Of a stretch of DNA of 64,000 nucleotides, positions 17,001 through 31,000 are shown in pieces. The notes below the pieces were generated by a model. That model made no database searches. It was not told the DNA's origin and saw only the letters and a program-made list of their open reading frames with translations. Position numbers and translations under genes: made by a program. The DNA is from Xiphias gladius (taxonomy: Eukaryota; Chordata; Actinopteri; Istiophoriformes; Xiphiidae). Position 1 is the first letter of the stretch, and every line of letters starts with the position of its first letter. The stretch is taken from contig NC_053408.1 in the NCBI RefSeq assembly GCF_016859285.1, positions 6,010,213-6,074,212 of the forward strand, written 5' to 3'.

Positions 17001-20000
17001 GAGAGACACACCCTGCTGCAATGCAACCCTGCTGCAGTTAAGCAACTTCTAATTAAATATTATTACATATACATACTATTTAGACTTAGAGAATACATAG
17101 TTAACATTTAAATTATTCTGTTTTGGTTTTTTTTGCTAGTTGTTCATGAGTAATTTACCCCCAAAGTGACTTCTGTATCAAGTGTAATAATGGCTTTCAG
17201 TTTCATTTTCTTCAGTTTCAGCGCATTATTCTGCCATTGTTGATTGTAGTTGCCTTTCTCCTGTGTAAATGTGGCAGTGTGACCATAAAACATTTTTTTT
17301 TCCCCCAGAAAACATAATTGAATGCTCTCTCATTTGCATACAGACCCTGTCTGAATTCTTCTCCAGTAGATCAAGCTGGCCAAACAAAAGGCCAAGGAAG
17401 ATTCAGATTTACAGCTGCAAGGCGGAGAAAGGCATGTAAAACCATGGCGTTTTTGTTCAGAGGCATTTTCCAACCCCGACACCCTCCCTCTCCCTCTGAA
17501 ATGCCAAAGGCATCTGTTTGACAGCTCCTCACAAGCTTTCAAATTGTTCTCCTTTTCCCAACTTTGGACTGAAGTAGAATGAGACTATTGTCAGCGTGTT
17601 TAGCAGAAATGAGAGAAATACATTCATCTATCTTGGCAGATTAACAGTCTCAAAAAACGGACGCTGTTGGAGCTCTTGAAGATGTTAGACAACGTTTTGA
17701 CTTTCCCACCTTTTTCTGGGCCCCAGGATGTTGGATGTGTTTATCAGAATCAAACTGTGGGTTACTGGTATGGCATTCATTCAGTCGAGTTGCCAGGGTA
17801 TCATAAATGGAGTAGGCATGTGACAATTATGGCCTCATGGTTCCCAATTTGGGCACCACACAGTGAGCTGAGCTGCAAAAATGTCTCAGTGGAATTCCAA
17901 GTGGCAGCCTCTTCAGTGATTACTCTCCCCTGTCAGATCCCCAACCTCAAGTATCATAATGACCCCCATTACAGTCCATTCTAGCTGTGATTATGATGAT
18001 GTTAGTATGTGTGCATGTACTGCGCTGCCATGTCAGGAGTATGTGCCACGTGAGGGGTGCCATGAGCTGTAAGTTAGCCCTTTGCACGGCTCTGGTGGCT
18101 CTGCGGCAGCTATGCACCCCTCATTTTGTGTGCAGACAGGATGGGCTGCAGCAGCTGGGAATGCACATTGACCTCAATGGGAGGAGCCAAGGTCGGCAAA
18201 AGTGAGGTCAAACGAAAAGATCAGACCTGTTGCACTGTGCCTAGAAGTCGTGTCAAGAGGTAAAGCAGGCTGGACCCAAGCCACGTTACTGATTTTGTAG
18301 TACTACAGTAAAACAAAACATGAAGGAGATTTTTTTTTATTTCAGATTAAAGGCTTGAGACTTTTGGTGGACTAACTGTGAGGGAGTGGCGTAGTACACC
18401 GACAAAAACGCATAACACACAAGCCTTGCTCCAGTGCTGAACTGTCAAGCATTTGCAATATCCAAACATATTGAGAGCTAGTAAACACACACGCTGTTTC
18501 AGTTTCTTCTGTCTTCAATACTCTGTACGAGTGCTGCCAGGTCTCCAGCTCTGGGTCTGTGAGTAATACAAGCTGCTGTGGTGAACTCTCAGTTGTTTAA
18601 CACAGTTTTATCCATTCAGTGTCTGGGGTTACCACCCGAGTCCTCTGACCGCACTGCATGTCGCTCCCAGCCAGAGCGGGAAGCGGAGGAAGACCTTCGA
18701 TTTGTTACTACCTCTCTCCTCTCTCTCTCTCTCCTCCCGCTTACCCGGCACAGGCATCATGTGCCCATATAGTTGACCCTGGCTGCTGAGGACAGCAGGG
18801 CACAGCTGCACTCGGGACTGGATTTCACCATCCTCACGTTGAAAAAAAAAACCTCTTTACATTCTCCCCTGGACAGCTGCAGGCGACACAACCGTAGGCA
18901 CCATCCAATGGTGATGTCTGCATTCATTTGGTTGCTGTGTAGATTCGTTATGGTGAAGTAATAAGAGGGGATGGTTCTCACTTAGTGAGCTGCTAGCTCC
19001 ATGCCTTCATCTGTCTTTGGTACTGGATGTATGGCCACTGACTCACCGAAAGAAGCAAACATTTCAAGATGTGTTACCCATGCGCAGAGACATGCATAAG
19101 CATTCAGCAACAAACAAATATCAACCAGCGTTTCCAGCATTGAGTAATGTTTTATCCGCGCTCTGTGCTCTTTCTCATTTATCCCCTGTCCAAACAGAGG
19201 TAAAACAAGTTTGGGTTGGACCGGATTTAAGTGTAGTTTTAAAAAAGCGCGTTCTACCCCTGGGTTGTATTAGCACGCACGCAACACACAGATGGATCCA
19301 CAGTTGTCAGAAGTACATCAAAACTTTCAGATTTTATATTGATTTTGGTTTATGTCTCCAGAGATATAGGGATGTAAAATGGTGCCAAATCACGCAATGC
19401 TTTAGGAACTGATCAAATAATTCTAAAAGGTTCATATCACTGATTCATTAGGTGCAGGAATGTAAATGACTGGAAGCTCTCTTCTGGCTGGCAAGTTAAA
19501 GAATACGTGTTGCTTTTGTCATTGGCAGTTATTATCCCATAACGGCAGAAACAGAGACACACTCTACTGCGCTTACAATTACAGTGCAGTCCACCTAACA
19601 TATGACAACTCACAACCACACAGGGCACCTGAGTGGCCTGAGAGCTCAGCCGTCCTGGTGTGAACTGGATCTGTGTACAAAAACGTAATCGTAATCACAG
19701 CGGCAGCGCAGTAAATAAATCACAAAGTCCTCTCTTGTCCTTAGAAGGTCTGCAGACAGGGAACTGTTGCTTAAGTGAGTGCCTGTATGAGGGAGGTGGT
19801 GCTGCTGCACTCTTTATTAGGTGTAGTTTATTAGCCATGACTCCTGGCTCCCGTTGTGCAGTGGGCACAGAGGAGCCAGTGCCCCCTGTCTGCTAAGGCA
19901 AACAAAGAGCTGCTATGTGTCACACACACCGTTAAATGGTCTCACCGATCCAAACCCCCCCACCGCTACGCTTCTGTCTGCCAGAGCTGAGCAGAAAAGA

Positions 20001-22000
20001 TGATGAGCCCTTCCGACAGTCTCCCACCTTGCAAACTGATATCATACCACAATCCTACTGTGGCTGTCATCGTGTTAGTCTGCAGAAACTACTAACTTCA
20101 ATTCAGCGAAAATGAAAGTGGAGTCATTTTAGTGTGTACACATGGTCATCACAGTTCAGTGAAGCTGGCTAGATTTAGCATAAAATTACTCTCTCTCCCC
20201 CTGTCTGCAGATGAGAGTCCCGTGGGCGGGGCTGGGGTGAGCGTTAGGGGTGGGGACAGACTTTAAGAGCCCTTTGGAAAATCCTGGAGGAAAAGTGGGA
20301 TGAGGGAGGGAAGTGGAGGGCATCTGTCTGGCTGAAGAGGGCCGGCGAATAAGAAATTCAGAGGCGAGAAGTGGAAGGCAGGGGTGAATATGCCGAAACA
20401 GGATAAGAGGGAGAGAGAATGTGAGGCAGACTGAGCTAAATACTGTGAGAGGATGCAAGTAGCAAATTGTCAGAATGAGAGAATACCAAAATCTTAGATG
20501 AGAGGTCTCAAGTCACTGGCAGTGCACTGTGTCCCGTCAATGGCAGATGTTAGACGCTCTCTGTTGCCCCCTGTAGTTCATTTCTGGGGGATGAGTAGAA
20601 CAATGTCCCCTTTGTCTGCTGCTCCCTTGTAGCTTTTGGGCTATTTCAGCCACATACGGTAGGCGATGTAGGCTTTTGCTGTCTGAGAGTTATGGCACCA
20701 GACATTTAGTCAGGATTTGAAGGAGGACAAAAAGACGGAGTAGAGGATGCCAAGGATGGACGTGCTTTAGAAAAGGAGAAAAAGACCACAGAGAGAGAAA
20801 ACGAGAGAAAAGGGTCAAATGGATGGAGCTAACTTTGGGAGCTAACTGAGCTTGAGCGACCTGGTCTATCATTAGAGCAGTAATGAGGAGCAGACAGTGC
20901 TGCAGCTCACCCCTCGCAGCAAACGCGACTTTCCCACAAAGGCGGACATTGTTCGAAGGTCCCGAGCATACATGACCGGAAACTTTGATGTATACAATTA
21001 AAATGTCTCTCTTCTGTTATCAGAATGAGCTGATTTATCCCTACTCGGGAAAACCACGTGCACATACCGTGACTGTGATTAAGATAAAACGCAGCGTTAA
21101 TTATTTGGCAGATTATTGTTGCTTCTAAGGGTGCACAGCGCTGTATGAAGGCGAGCAGAAATTTGAATCCTCACATCAGTGGTTCCTGATGTTGAATGTC
21201 CCGGTTAAAACAGAAGCAAACTGAATAGAATGTAATCTCATTATCTCTTTCAAGAGAGTTAGGTTACATGTATATTATGAACATAAATGCATTACTGTAG
21301 GTTCATGGCGTGCATGGCCTCTTTATACTGGCAAGGCCGTAACTGTTTGAAGTTGGAAAAGCAGGCAGAGTATATGTGACAAGGAGAAAATTTGCCTCTT
21401 AGAATCTAATTTTCGACTCCAAAGCGTGCTCTTGCAATTCCTCAAATGTGCACATGAAAGCAAAGGAAGGAAATCAAAGGGAATCTTGAGCTACACTGTA
21501 TATAATCACATACTGTACAGCATATGGCCGGTACACTCATTCCTCATACACATACACAGTCATATATAAATATTTTGTTTCCTGAATTGTGGGTGACGCT
21601 ACAGTTCGGCTTTAGCCAGAGCATAGTTGGATCATTTCACTGTTTCGAGGGTGTATTATTACTTTAGGCTGTTGTAAAATGTAAATTTATACTGGTCTTT
21701 TTTACAGCCCCCCCCCCCAAGTTCACAGCACACCGGTTATAATGCTGCCACAGTGAATGGGCCTGTATATTCGGGTGCCACTTTAGTTTAGAGGAGAGCT
21801 CATTTACATGTTTTATTTTCAAAATGATTTTAATTAAGGTTAAACTGATGCACGTACTGTACTCGTGACATTTTGATACTAGGGATTTGGATCCAGTATT
21901 CATTGCTTCAAGTTCGCTGACATACATTTCTGTGTGGGGATTCTATTTATAGACATGCCTCTAGTTAAACAAATAAAAACAGATATTACTGCAAAATTCT
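14020..22000. other. Intergenic, no gene recognised
   Basis: About 8 kb of unique-looking DNA holds no frame that looks like a real protein. It includes a purine-rich GGCAGG/GGAGAGG tract at about 15000-15048, short CT-rich runs near 18716-18737, and a stretch at about 17700-17990 whose composition looks constrained but non-coding. No RNA gene was recognised. Confidence 0.5.
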
Positions 22001-22006
22001 TAAAGG

Positions 22007-22497
22007 AATAGTAAGAGGGTCGGTGGAAGATCAGTGCTACTTTCATGTCTGTACGGCCAATATGAAGCTACAGCCAGGGGAGGGTTAGCTTATCTCAGCA
22101 TAAAGGCTGGAAGCAGGAGAAAACAGCTAGTCTGGCTTTGTTTAACAGATGAAAGAAAATCTTTCTATCGGCACCTCTAAACCTCAACACTTAACTGTTA
22201 CATCTTGTTTATTTAATCTGCACAATAAAATGACAAGTTTTTGGCTTCATAGGGAGCTGAGTGCTAATAGTTCCAGCACGTAACTCTCCGTAAAAACCAC
22301 AGCTTGGCATTTTTACATCACCGCTTTTCCTAGGCTATGCTAAACTAAACTAAACCAACTGTCTCCTGGCTCTGTAGCACCGTACTTAATGCACAAACCT
22401 GAGGATCGAATCAGTCCTTCTCATTCAACTTTATTCAAGGCAGTGAAAAAGCCAATTTCCCAAAATGCCAAACTGTCCCCTTAAATGTAAAAATAAT
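22007..22497. mobile_element. Non-autonomous DNA element, TTAAAGGAATAGT-ended family, copy 1
   Basis: The left end TTAAAGGAATAGT and the right end ACTGTCCCCTTAAA form a short imperfect inverted pair, with TTTCCCAAAATGCCAAAC next to the right end. Internal phrases are AATATGAAGCTACAGCC, TTAGCTTATCTCAGCATAAAG, AACAGCTAGTCTGGCT and ACATCTTGTTTATTTAATC. I recognise these as one of the most abundant short repeats in percomorph fish. The same phrases occur at 53910-54395. There is no coding capacity and I could not see a clear target duplication. Confidence 0.7.
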
Positions 22498-22969
22498 GAT
22501 TATATATGAAGAACTGGCTCTGATTAGTCCTGCTCAACAGACATCTTATTGTTAAGGGGGAGGTAACTTAAGAAGTCAGGCATCTGGAAGACAGATCTAT
22601 TTAAAATTAAACTTTCTCAAAAATTGAGATTTGGCCTCAAAAGAAATAAAATATATAAATAATTTCTTTTTAAAAACCCCAAAAAAGCAAATGCAATAAA
22701 ATAAAATAAAATAAAAAACGGGCTTAAACCTTGACAACTTATAACAACTCCATAACAGTCCTCTCTGTGTTTTCCCACTTCTTATTACTGGCTTCAAATG
22801 ATCATGCCCCATGCTGTTGTCATGCATAAGAGTGCGTAAGAAAAACCCTAAAAACTAAAAATAAATACAGTGGATGTTTTCCTTTGAAACCGCGGACAGA
22901 TGAATGGAAACTTTGCATAGGGGAGGACTGCAGTCAAATCTGCCTGATGTGTGTGTGTGCTGGGGCTTG

Positions 22970-22973
<4 letters not shown>

Positions 22974-23007
<34 letters not shown>
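22974..23007. repeat. (GA)n microsatellite, about 17 units
   Basis: An uninterrupted AG run of about 34 bp. Confidence 0.95.
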
Positions 23008-23009
<2 letters not shown>

Positions 23010-23010
<1 letters not shown>

Positions 23011-26000
23011 GGCAGCTAAAGAGGAAGGTGCTGCTCCTCTGACCTGACATATACTCAAATCAGTCAACACTGCAGACACACCCAGTCACTGTAAATGTCA
23101 GTAAGGGGACACAACACTCCATATCTGCCGATCCATATGTGAGACCGAACATAGACTTTGGAAGTTGGAAAATGCTTTCAAAGGCGAGCTAGTTTTCATC
23201 TAATGTTGATAGCTTTAGGAATGCCGCTGGCCTTTATTAGTGCCAGTTCTGGTAACACCCAAAGCATCCGAAGCATGCCAGGCAGGGTGGGCTCGCCATT
23301 TATAAATACACTCCTCCAAACATGTCCGAAATTCACTGTGTGGCTTTTACAGCCACGAGGTTCACCGCTCAAATAATACGAAGAGGGAGGCCCGTGTGTA
23401 TTTGCGTTTATCATGTGCTTGTATGTGCATGTGTCAGGGCAACCAGTCAACAAGATATCAGACAAGTCAACCCTGCAGAAGGAGTCATGGTGATTTATGC
23501 CGCCCGGCTGTGTATTTACAGCCAGTGAAAAGCTATCCTGGAATGATGCAAATATGCCTCACATGCAGACACATCATTCAGTTCCAGCACAGGACCTGCT
23601 TATGCAGCCGGAGCTCACATCTACACCTTAGCTGGAACAACTCAATCAATTCGGAGGATAGGTTTGGATTTTTTCAAGTCTATTTTAACACTGTGCAATA
23701 CAAGTTTAGTAAGACAACCCCAGAGAGCCCATTTGGACAAAGGGCACATGTCCAAGGAGGAGTCAAAGCCCTGCAGGTGGTCTGAGAAGACCACCTGATA
23801 TAGAGAACACTGATATAGAGCTGGTTCTTAGCAGGTCTAAGAAATGTTTTCCCGCCCGAAAAACCTTAAAACCTTTAAAAGTAACAAAACAAACAGGTTG
23901 CAGAAGAAGCTGTGGTTCGTTTTTGTGGAGGCAGAGACAAAAGACAAAAGCTGATATCAAGGCTGTATCACTTAACTACAGGGCAAGTCACTACTTGGTA
24001 ATAAACCACAATTAACTAAAATGTAATGAACCTAAGGATGCTGCTCCCAGGATATTATATTATCTGTTAATTTCTTCTTACTCTACGTTCTCTCCGCACT
24101 GTCTCTGAGCATCTGAAAGGGGGTATTATTTAGGCTGCATTTTAAGGAACAGAAAGGCAAATTTTCTTATCAAAGACTAAATGGAATTTTTCTTTCTTCA
24201 ATTGAGAACACGTTGTAAAAGGTTTAATATGCAGTGTCTGAATTCCATATGGTCAAGGGTGTGCGAAAATTACGTATAGTGTCAGTGCACACCTCCAAAA
24301 TAGCTGCTGTGTTTTCCAAAGCTCGGACATCAGTGGCCTTTTGACCTTCCGCAGTGCTGCTAGGCACGCACAGAGGTGTGGATTTAAAGGTTTCTCGGTG
24401 CAGTTTGCCAGCACAACTGCAAATCTTGTTCGGCACGCGTTACTAATTTGTGACGTGTGAGGTTGTCACTGTGTGAGCGGAAACTTTACGCAAGGCAGAC
24501 CGCAGCCAGTGCCGCTTAACATTTGTCTACAATGTGTGCATGTGCGTGTCTCGGATTAAGCGTAGTGAAGCGCAGGGATGAAAAATGGGGCAGTGTTAGG
24601 CTCTTTTCTGCCGCACCTACGCAGTCTCTGCATCTGGCGGTTCAGGGATGAAGTCGGACACTTTTAGAAAGCGAGGAGGGAAACAGCAACCGAAGGTTAA
24701 TTTCTACATTTAGCCCGGCTGTAGCTGGGGTTGTCAGATCTGTCGGCTGTGCAAAGCGAGGAGCTGGTTGCTTTGTCTCTCTTCCCTTGGATGACTCATA
24801 CAGTGTTTATAGAAACAAAAAACAAAATTTCATCCTTCAAAATTTTGAGTTTTTTCTCATTCACAAGAGAAACAGTTTTCAGATGTATTTGGTTTTATGC
24901 CCTTTTGAGTTCGAGGATACATGCAGTACCCATGTAAATAAACCCGGTACCTAAAGTGGAGGTTTGGGATCCCACTGTGTGTGGTCCTCATGAAAACGTC
25001 TTTGACACTTCCACGCTGACAAAAAAGCTTCCTGGAAACGAGAAGGCTTGAGGTTTATCGTCACACTCCTGATTCCTCTGTGGTTTAACAAGCTTCTATG
25101 TCACTCCTTATTCAAACCAACGTATTATTCTGGTCAGTCATTCATGTACTGACATGCATAATAAGTGTTGCCATAAGTAGAACTGTGGCCGGTCCATAGA
25201 CGGTGCTCCTTCACTGGCAGTCCTCTCTGGCAGCCATAGCTCTTAAGCAGAGGCCTCACTCTTCCGAACGTGCTTGTTAGACTTCCGGTTCTGCGCCAAC
25301 TTTCCAGTCTCTAAAGGTTTTTTAACTGCCACTTTTGCACTTTTTCCACTGCTATGGCAAGCCATCCAAAGAGCCAGCGGTCTTCTGGTGATGCATGACT
25401 GAGAAGGCCAGCCCGAGGTTTGTAAACAGCTGGTTTAATGGCACTTTCATCCGCCAGTGGCTGTGACTGCTGTCAGTCAACAGGGGTTCTGTTTGGTCTG
25501 CTAAGTAAAGGTCGGGGATTATGAATCAAAGTCTAATCTACACTAACTAATAAATAATATGAGATGGAGATGGCAGAAAAGAATTCTCCCCCTACCTTAC
25601 TTCTTCATTTTCATCATTATTTATTGCCTTGCTTTTTGTTATAGTATTAGTATAGTTAAGTCTTTTTTCAGTTAAGTTATTTGTCGCTGTTGTGTTCCTC
25701 TCCCCTCCCTCCCGGAGAGGAGGAGGATAAAATAGTGGAGCCCCCCAAAAAAAAACAAATTCAGGCCTTGTCATCCACATACAGTATAAAGTCAGCCCTC
25801 CTTTAAATGGAATTATCTTAGCAACTTGATTTAGCATATACGGTGCTTGACCTTTCACCCGAATCTTTATTCCGGTGACAGTCTGTCTGAGGTATGACTT
25901 TCTCTTCCATGTTACCGTCACGTCTTATTTGTGCTTTTGCAGAAAACGCCTCGCTCTTGTGCAGTTACGCTTCGTATTTCATCGTGTCGAACCCCGGCAA

Positions 26001-27370
26001 CAACTAAAGCACTCTTCAGCACAGACAAATACCAAAGGACTTTATGGCTATGCTGCATCTCAGCAACTGTGAGCCGGCATTAATTGGCAACTCAGGAAGA
26101 CTGGATGCAGGATGAAGAGTGGGTGGAGGGATTCCACCTTCAAGACTTCAAGACTGCAGCTCTTCAAATCCTTAAGCTTTGGCTGAAACCATAGGAACAC
26201 CTCCTTGGAATGTGTTCAGCCACACACGCACATGTGCGTGCTAAAAAACAAACACTAGAGGGAAAAGGGAGGTGCAGATGATGGAGTAGTGAAGTATATG
26301 TCCAGTCCATTTCCTAACTCAGTGTTTTGTTGTGAAATCCCTCTCGACCCCACCCCAGCTTTTTCATTCAGAGGGAGAGAATGTGTGGGGCACGCCTGTG
26401 TTTTCTCTAAATATCTTTGGTCTCCCCTCCGCCACCTCCTCTCGGGGCAAAGACGGAGCCAGCCGTGCGCCCCCCCGCCCCTCCCACCCTCGCTACCCCC
26501 AAGCCTCCTCACGGGGAAGGAAGCTGACCCCCTCCACCCTCCGAAAGGTTAAATCCCAGAGGGGGGAAGAGAAGGGTGTCGGCCTGGACCCCTCGGCTGA
26601 CAGCAGGAAACGGCAGGAGGAAACTGAAAGAAACTGCGTGTCTGTTTTTCAGTTGTAACCGACAGGATGTGTAATGTCAGAGGGCTGTCGTGAAGCTATG
26701 GCATGTCAGGGCTCTGCGATCTCGCATTCTGCGAAAACACCCGCTGATTAATCACTTGATATCCCTGTTAGTACGAAGCGTTTTAACGGCTTTTTAAAGT
26801 TTTTTCTTTTTTTACAACAGGTCTCTCCTGGCATTTAAGGCTTTATCGTATACATGGAATTGTCCTGAAATGTAACCCTCCCCAAAGTAACTCCAAAACA
26901 CATTTAAGAAAAAAAAAAAAAAAAAAACACTTAAAACTAAGAACAATCCATTCAGTTAAAGAGGAAGAGGAAGTATTTTCTTTCAGAAATACAAAAGCTG
27001 CTGGAACGTGGTAAATACAAAAGGCTTCACACTCTAATGTTTACTTAAACAGGGACAACCGCCAGCCCCTTTATATCCAACATACCGGCGCTCACCACAT
27101 TACCAAGTGCCGTTTTTTATAATCACATCCGGCACTAGCCCAATGCATTCCAGAGCAGACTACCATCCAAGGCCACGCGGTACGGTACGCTATGTTACAT
27201 GCTTCTTCTGAGCCCTGCTATTCTAAACCGTCAACAGTTTTCGTCTAGCATGGCCGTAACTTCTTTGTCAATTACATCAGAAGGCAGACACAGGAAGTTT
27301 TATCCAGTAGTTTTCCTGTAGCTCGTACATCCTAACATCTACGTTGACCTGAAAGCAGGATACGACGTCT
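23010..27370. other. Intergenic, no gene recognised
   Basis: No frame resembles a known protein. It contains a pyrimidine-rich patch near 26440-26530 (C- and CT-rich), a poly-A run at about 26909-26927, and otherwise unassigned DNA. Confidence 0.5.
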
Positions 27371-27378
27371 CTCGAGAC

Positions 27379-27484
27379 ATTTTATCGCTTTTGAATAAAG
27401 GACAGCGGTTATTGAATGATATGCAGCTCAATTGATTATAATCAAGTGAGCTGCATATGGTTCTAAATTCAATAGCGAATAAAA
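27379..27484. mobile_element. Foldback (hairpin) element with a 40-bp near-perfect palindrome core
   Basis: The core at 27419-27458 has arms ATATGCAGCTCA and TGAGCTGCATAT around the perfect 14-bp palindrome TTGATTATAATCAA, with one mismatched pair between them. Outside it, TTTTATCGCTTTTGAAT (27379-27395) is nearly the inverse of ATTCAATAGCGAATAAAA (27467-27484). This nested arrangement suggests a short foldback MITE. No family is assigned and no target duplication is clear. Confidence 0.55.
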
Positions 27485-27894
27485 TATACCGTATGGAGAA
27501 ACATCTTACTGATTACTGATTGTAATTTGAGCAATGATCACACATGGTGGCATACACATGCACACAGAGGGTTCATTTGGATTACCTCTCACTTGTTATA
27601 AGTTTTGTGTGAATACCGAGTACATGTACATCCAATTCATTTTCTTTTCCTGTCTGTTTATGAATCTTCTGCATTATTTTTTTGGTTGTAATTGTCGGGA
27701 AGTTCCTATTAGAAGTGATTTGTCCAATAACGTTTAAGTAGACCTTTAAATTAAGATGATTTTTATCCATTTTTGAAACCTGGATGAATCAATCATCGGG
27801 TCAAAATTTCTAGGTGTTTCTGCTTTGGTTTATGAACAAATACACGTAAAACTACCAACACCTTTATGTTTAGTCATAATTAGAAAAATTTGAA

Positions 27895-28015
27895 CACGCT
27901 AATACTCTAAACTAGGATGGTGAACATGGAAAGGATTATACCTGCTGAGCATCGGAACGTTAGCATCGTCAGTGGGAGCATGCAGTCGTTAGCATTTAGC
28001 TCCCAGCGGTCCTTC
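27895..28015. repeat. Dispersed fish repeat fragment (GTTAGCATTTAGCTC family)
   Basis: The phrases GATGGTGAACATGGAAA, ATTATACCTGCTGAGCATC and GTTAGCATTTAGCTC appear in the order I know from a common percomorph interspersed repeat, the same broad family as the repeat at 5190-5490. It is a fragment with no coding capacity. Confidence 0.55.
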
Positions 28016-31000
28016 GGTAATAAGGTCTCGTTACCTTATTAACTTTGGATTAACCCTTATGGTGTCTGCTCTTCTTCTAATTTGTAATCGCTGATGTTGA
28101 ATGTGTTGCGTTCAATACTGTTTTCACAGTTTCACACTCGCTTCCAGTAAAAACGTCACAGGCCAGCTCCCTTTGTCCCAACTTTTATTTGCAGTGTGTT
28201 CAGCTCGCTCCGCCCGCACACACACATAAATGGCAAAAGACATATTCACAACATATCTGTCTGCAGGGATTGATCATGAGACGATGACCTCTTGGGTCCC
28301 CAGGCCTCCGTCTGGTAGGTCCGGTTCCGTTTATTCAAATATTTCTGCATTGGCCCTGACCTGCACCTTGTGCTGAAGAGTGTAACACAATGAAAGACCC
28401 ACCAGAAGGTAGATCCCTCTTTCGCTAATGAGCTATTCGACTTCGACGTTGACATAAATGCTGGCTTCAGTAATAAAGGGAAGATTTAAAAAACCCCATC
28501 GTTGTGAATATTCTCGCCTGGTTCCCTTTTTGGTTTGCGGGTTCCGAGAGCTTGACGCCTGCTCAAAAGAACCAGAGCTGGAGAGAAGGCCTCGCCCAAG
28601 CACTCAAACCCACACGAGGGGGCCATTTCCGAACCTCTGTTATTCCAGAGTGCTCCACTGAAAGCCCCTAATGTGCGGCCGTTATCCCTTCACTTAAATG
28701 TGCTTTTGCTCAGCTGAAAATGACTGAGATGGCCTGAGGAAAAAAAAAAAAAAAAAACCTGCCAGACTCATTAATTGGAATTTTTGAGTACCAGACCTTG
28801 GACCTTGACTTGATGGATAATTTCAAACAGCTTTCAAAATCAGCCTGTATGTTGATTGAGGTTATAAACAGAAAAGTTTCAGTATCAAATATTCTGACCC
28901 TTGAAACGCTCTGGCAAGTAGACGAGGCACACGTAGCTGTATTCTCCTCTGTAAAACATCTCTCCGGGCAGTCAGTCATTGTTTGGATGTCCTTTGCAGT
29001 AGGCTCAATCGCAGTAAGCTCTAGGTACACCCACACACATTAAGGGGCTGACTTCGTTATGTACCAATCTTGGTTTGTTTGACCGTGCTCTCATTTGAAA
29101 AGATTAATCGGCTGGCTCGGACTGGCTCGGCTCGACTAAACTAAATATTTAAGTTTTTTAAGGTGCGTGTGGTTGGCTTCGGACCCCTTGGTGATGGGCT
29201 GTGCTTGAACCTGGTTTGTTTTTCTCAGCGCATGCAGCCGTCACACCCCTGGCATGGCAACTTTCCATCATGTTCACATGCAGGAAAATCCCATCGACAT
29301 GACTGTATCATCCGGAGACGAAAGCCTCAGGGAAGCACATCCAGTCATTCCAGCTTCTTATTCTATACATTTTTGTTTTTACTGCTTTGTATGCACATGA
29401 ATAACACAATGTACACGGTTTCCCTTTACTGCTTGCTCGTGAACACAATTCTGTCTCATTACAGGATTAAATGGTGGATTACAGGGGGGTACACACCTGC
29501 TTAGACTAAACAAAGGAAGAAATGATTGTTGGTAAGTCTGGGAAAAGCTTTTCAGTGTTTGTTCGAAGGTGCATTTAAGTGAAGCTGCATTGAAGGGCTC
29601 ATTAGACGTTCCTCTCAAGAATCACACGAGAAACACTGTAATTCTGACCCAAAATTACAACGCACCAAGCGCCAAATTCAGGTTTATTTCACCCTTTCAC
29701 CATGTATATTTTGAGATGAGTTACTGACTCAAAATGTGCTGGTGCGTGTAAAGATGAAAGGACTGTCAAATGATTGTGAAAATATTTGAAAAGTAGAGGC
29801 ATTTGAAAGTATTTTGACTGATGTGACGCCCACGTCGTTGATTGATTATATGTGCAAAACATACAGTACGTATCAATTTTGCACGAAAAGTCCTTAGAAA
29901 GCCTGATATGAATAGTAAAAGTAGAAAAAAACGTTTAACAGCACAAGTGATTTTTTTTCCCCCTCATAAACAGCTCCTAGTTTGCATTCCATTAAGTCCC
30001 TTTCAGCTTTTTGATTTCGTACGTCTGATTGCTTATGTAAATATCTGATTTTAAAGTGTACATTTCTGCCAAGAGCAGATGGGTTGGCGCGCATTACGAC
30101 AGAAAGAACTGATGAACCCACATGACCTTGATTCAGCCAATAAAAGAAGAATCTTTTCACTCACATTGAAACAATTATTTAATCATAAATGGCTGAGATT
30201 CAGACATTGTGGAGAAAAAAAAAAAAAGACAGCTTTGGATTTGATTGTCATAGCTTTTGCTCCAAGAAAAGCAAAATGGTCAGATGAAAAAATAACGTCA
30301 GGAATGCCAAAAAAAATTAAAAACTGACACATAGAGAATATACCATTTGGTTTTGAAATGTTTATTCTACATTGTGAGAACATGGATGTTTTCACAAAAA
30401 CTTTCCAGGTCATGTACGGTCGGTGCAACAAAGTGAGAATTACAGCTGAAGCAATAACGTTTCCACCTGTTCCAGCCACCTCAGTGCTTTAATTTAACAC
30501 TAATCACGCCATGACAGAAAGTATAATGTTAGGCGGGAATTAATAGTCTAGAAAATGAAAACTGGGTAGAGACTTTGAAAAAAAAAAACTCAAAAATGGT
30601 CCAAACAAGTTCAAAGCTCAATGCTTTTACCGTTTTCCTCTTTCAGCTGCAGAAAGTAATTTGAACAAGAATCAAAACGTCTAGAATTGTTCTTTACATG
30701 CCACAAGAACCTCCAGTCACAGCCACAAGCACAGGTTGAAGGAGGAACAGTCAGAGGGGGGAGATGGGAAAATGTTGCCACACAAAAATCACTAGCTCCA
30801 CCTAGTGGTCATCAATAGACATTGTAAATACAATGAAATACAAATCCAGAAAAAAATGTCAGCCTCACCTACAATCACTTTTTATCCATGCACCTGCAGC
30901 TTTTCTCATTTTCATTTAATCGAAACATTTAAAAATGACAAACTAAAATCTATAACAGAAATTTTACTGGTACTGGAAATTTTAGGTATATATCTGTCAA

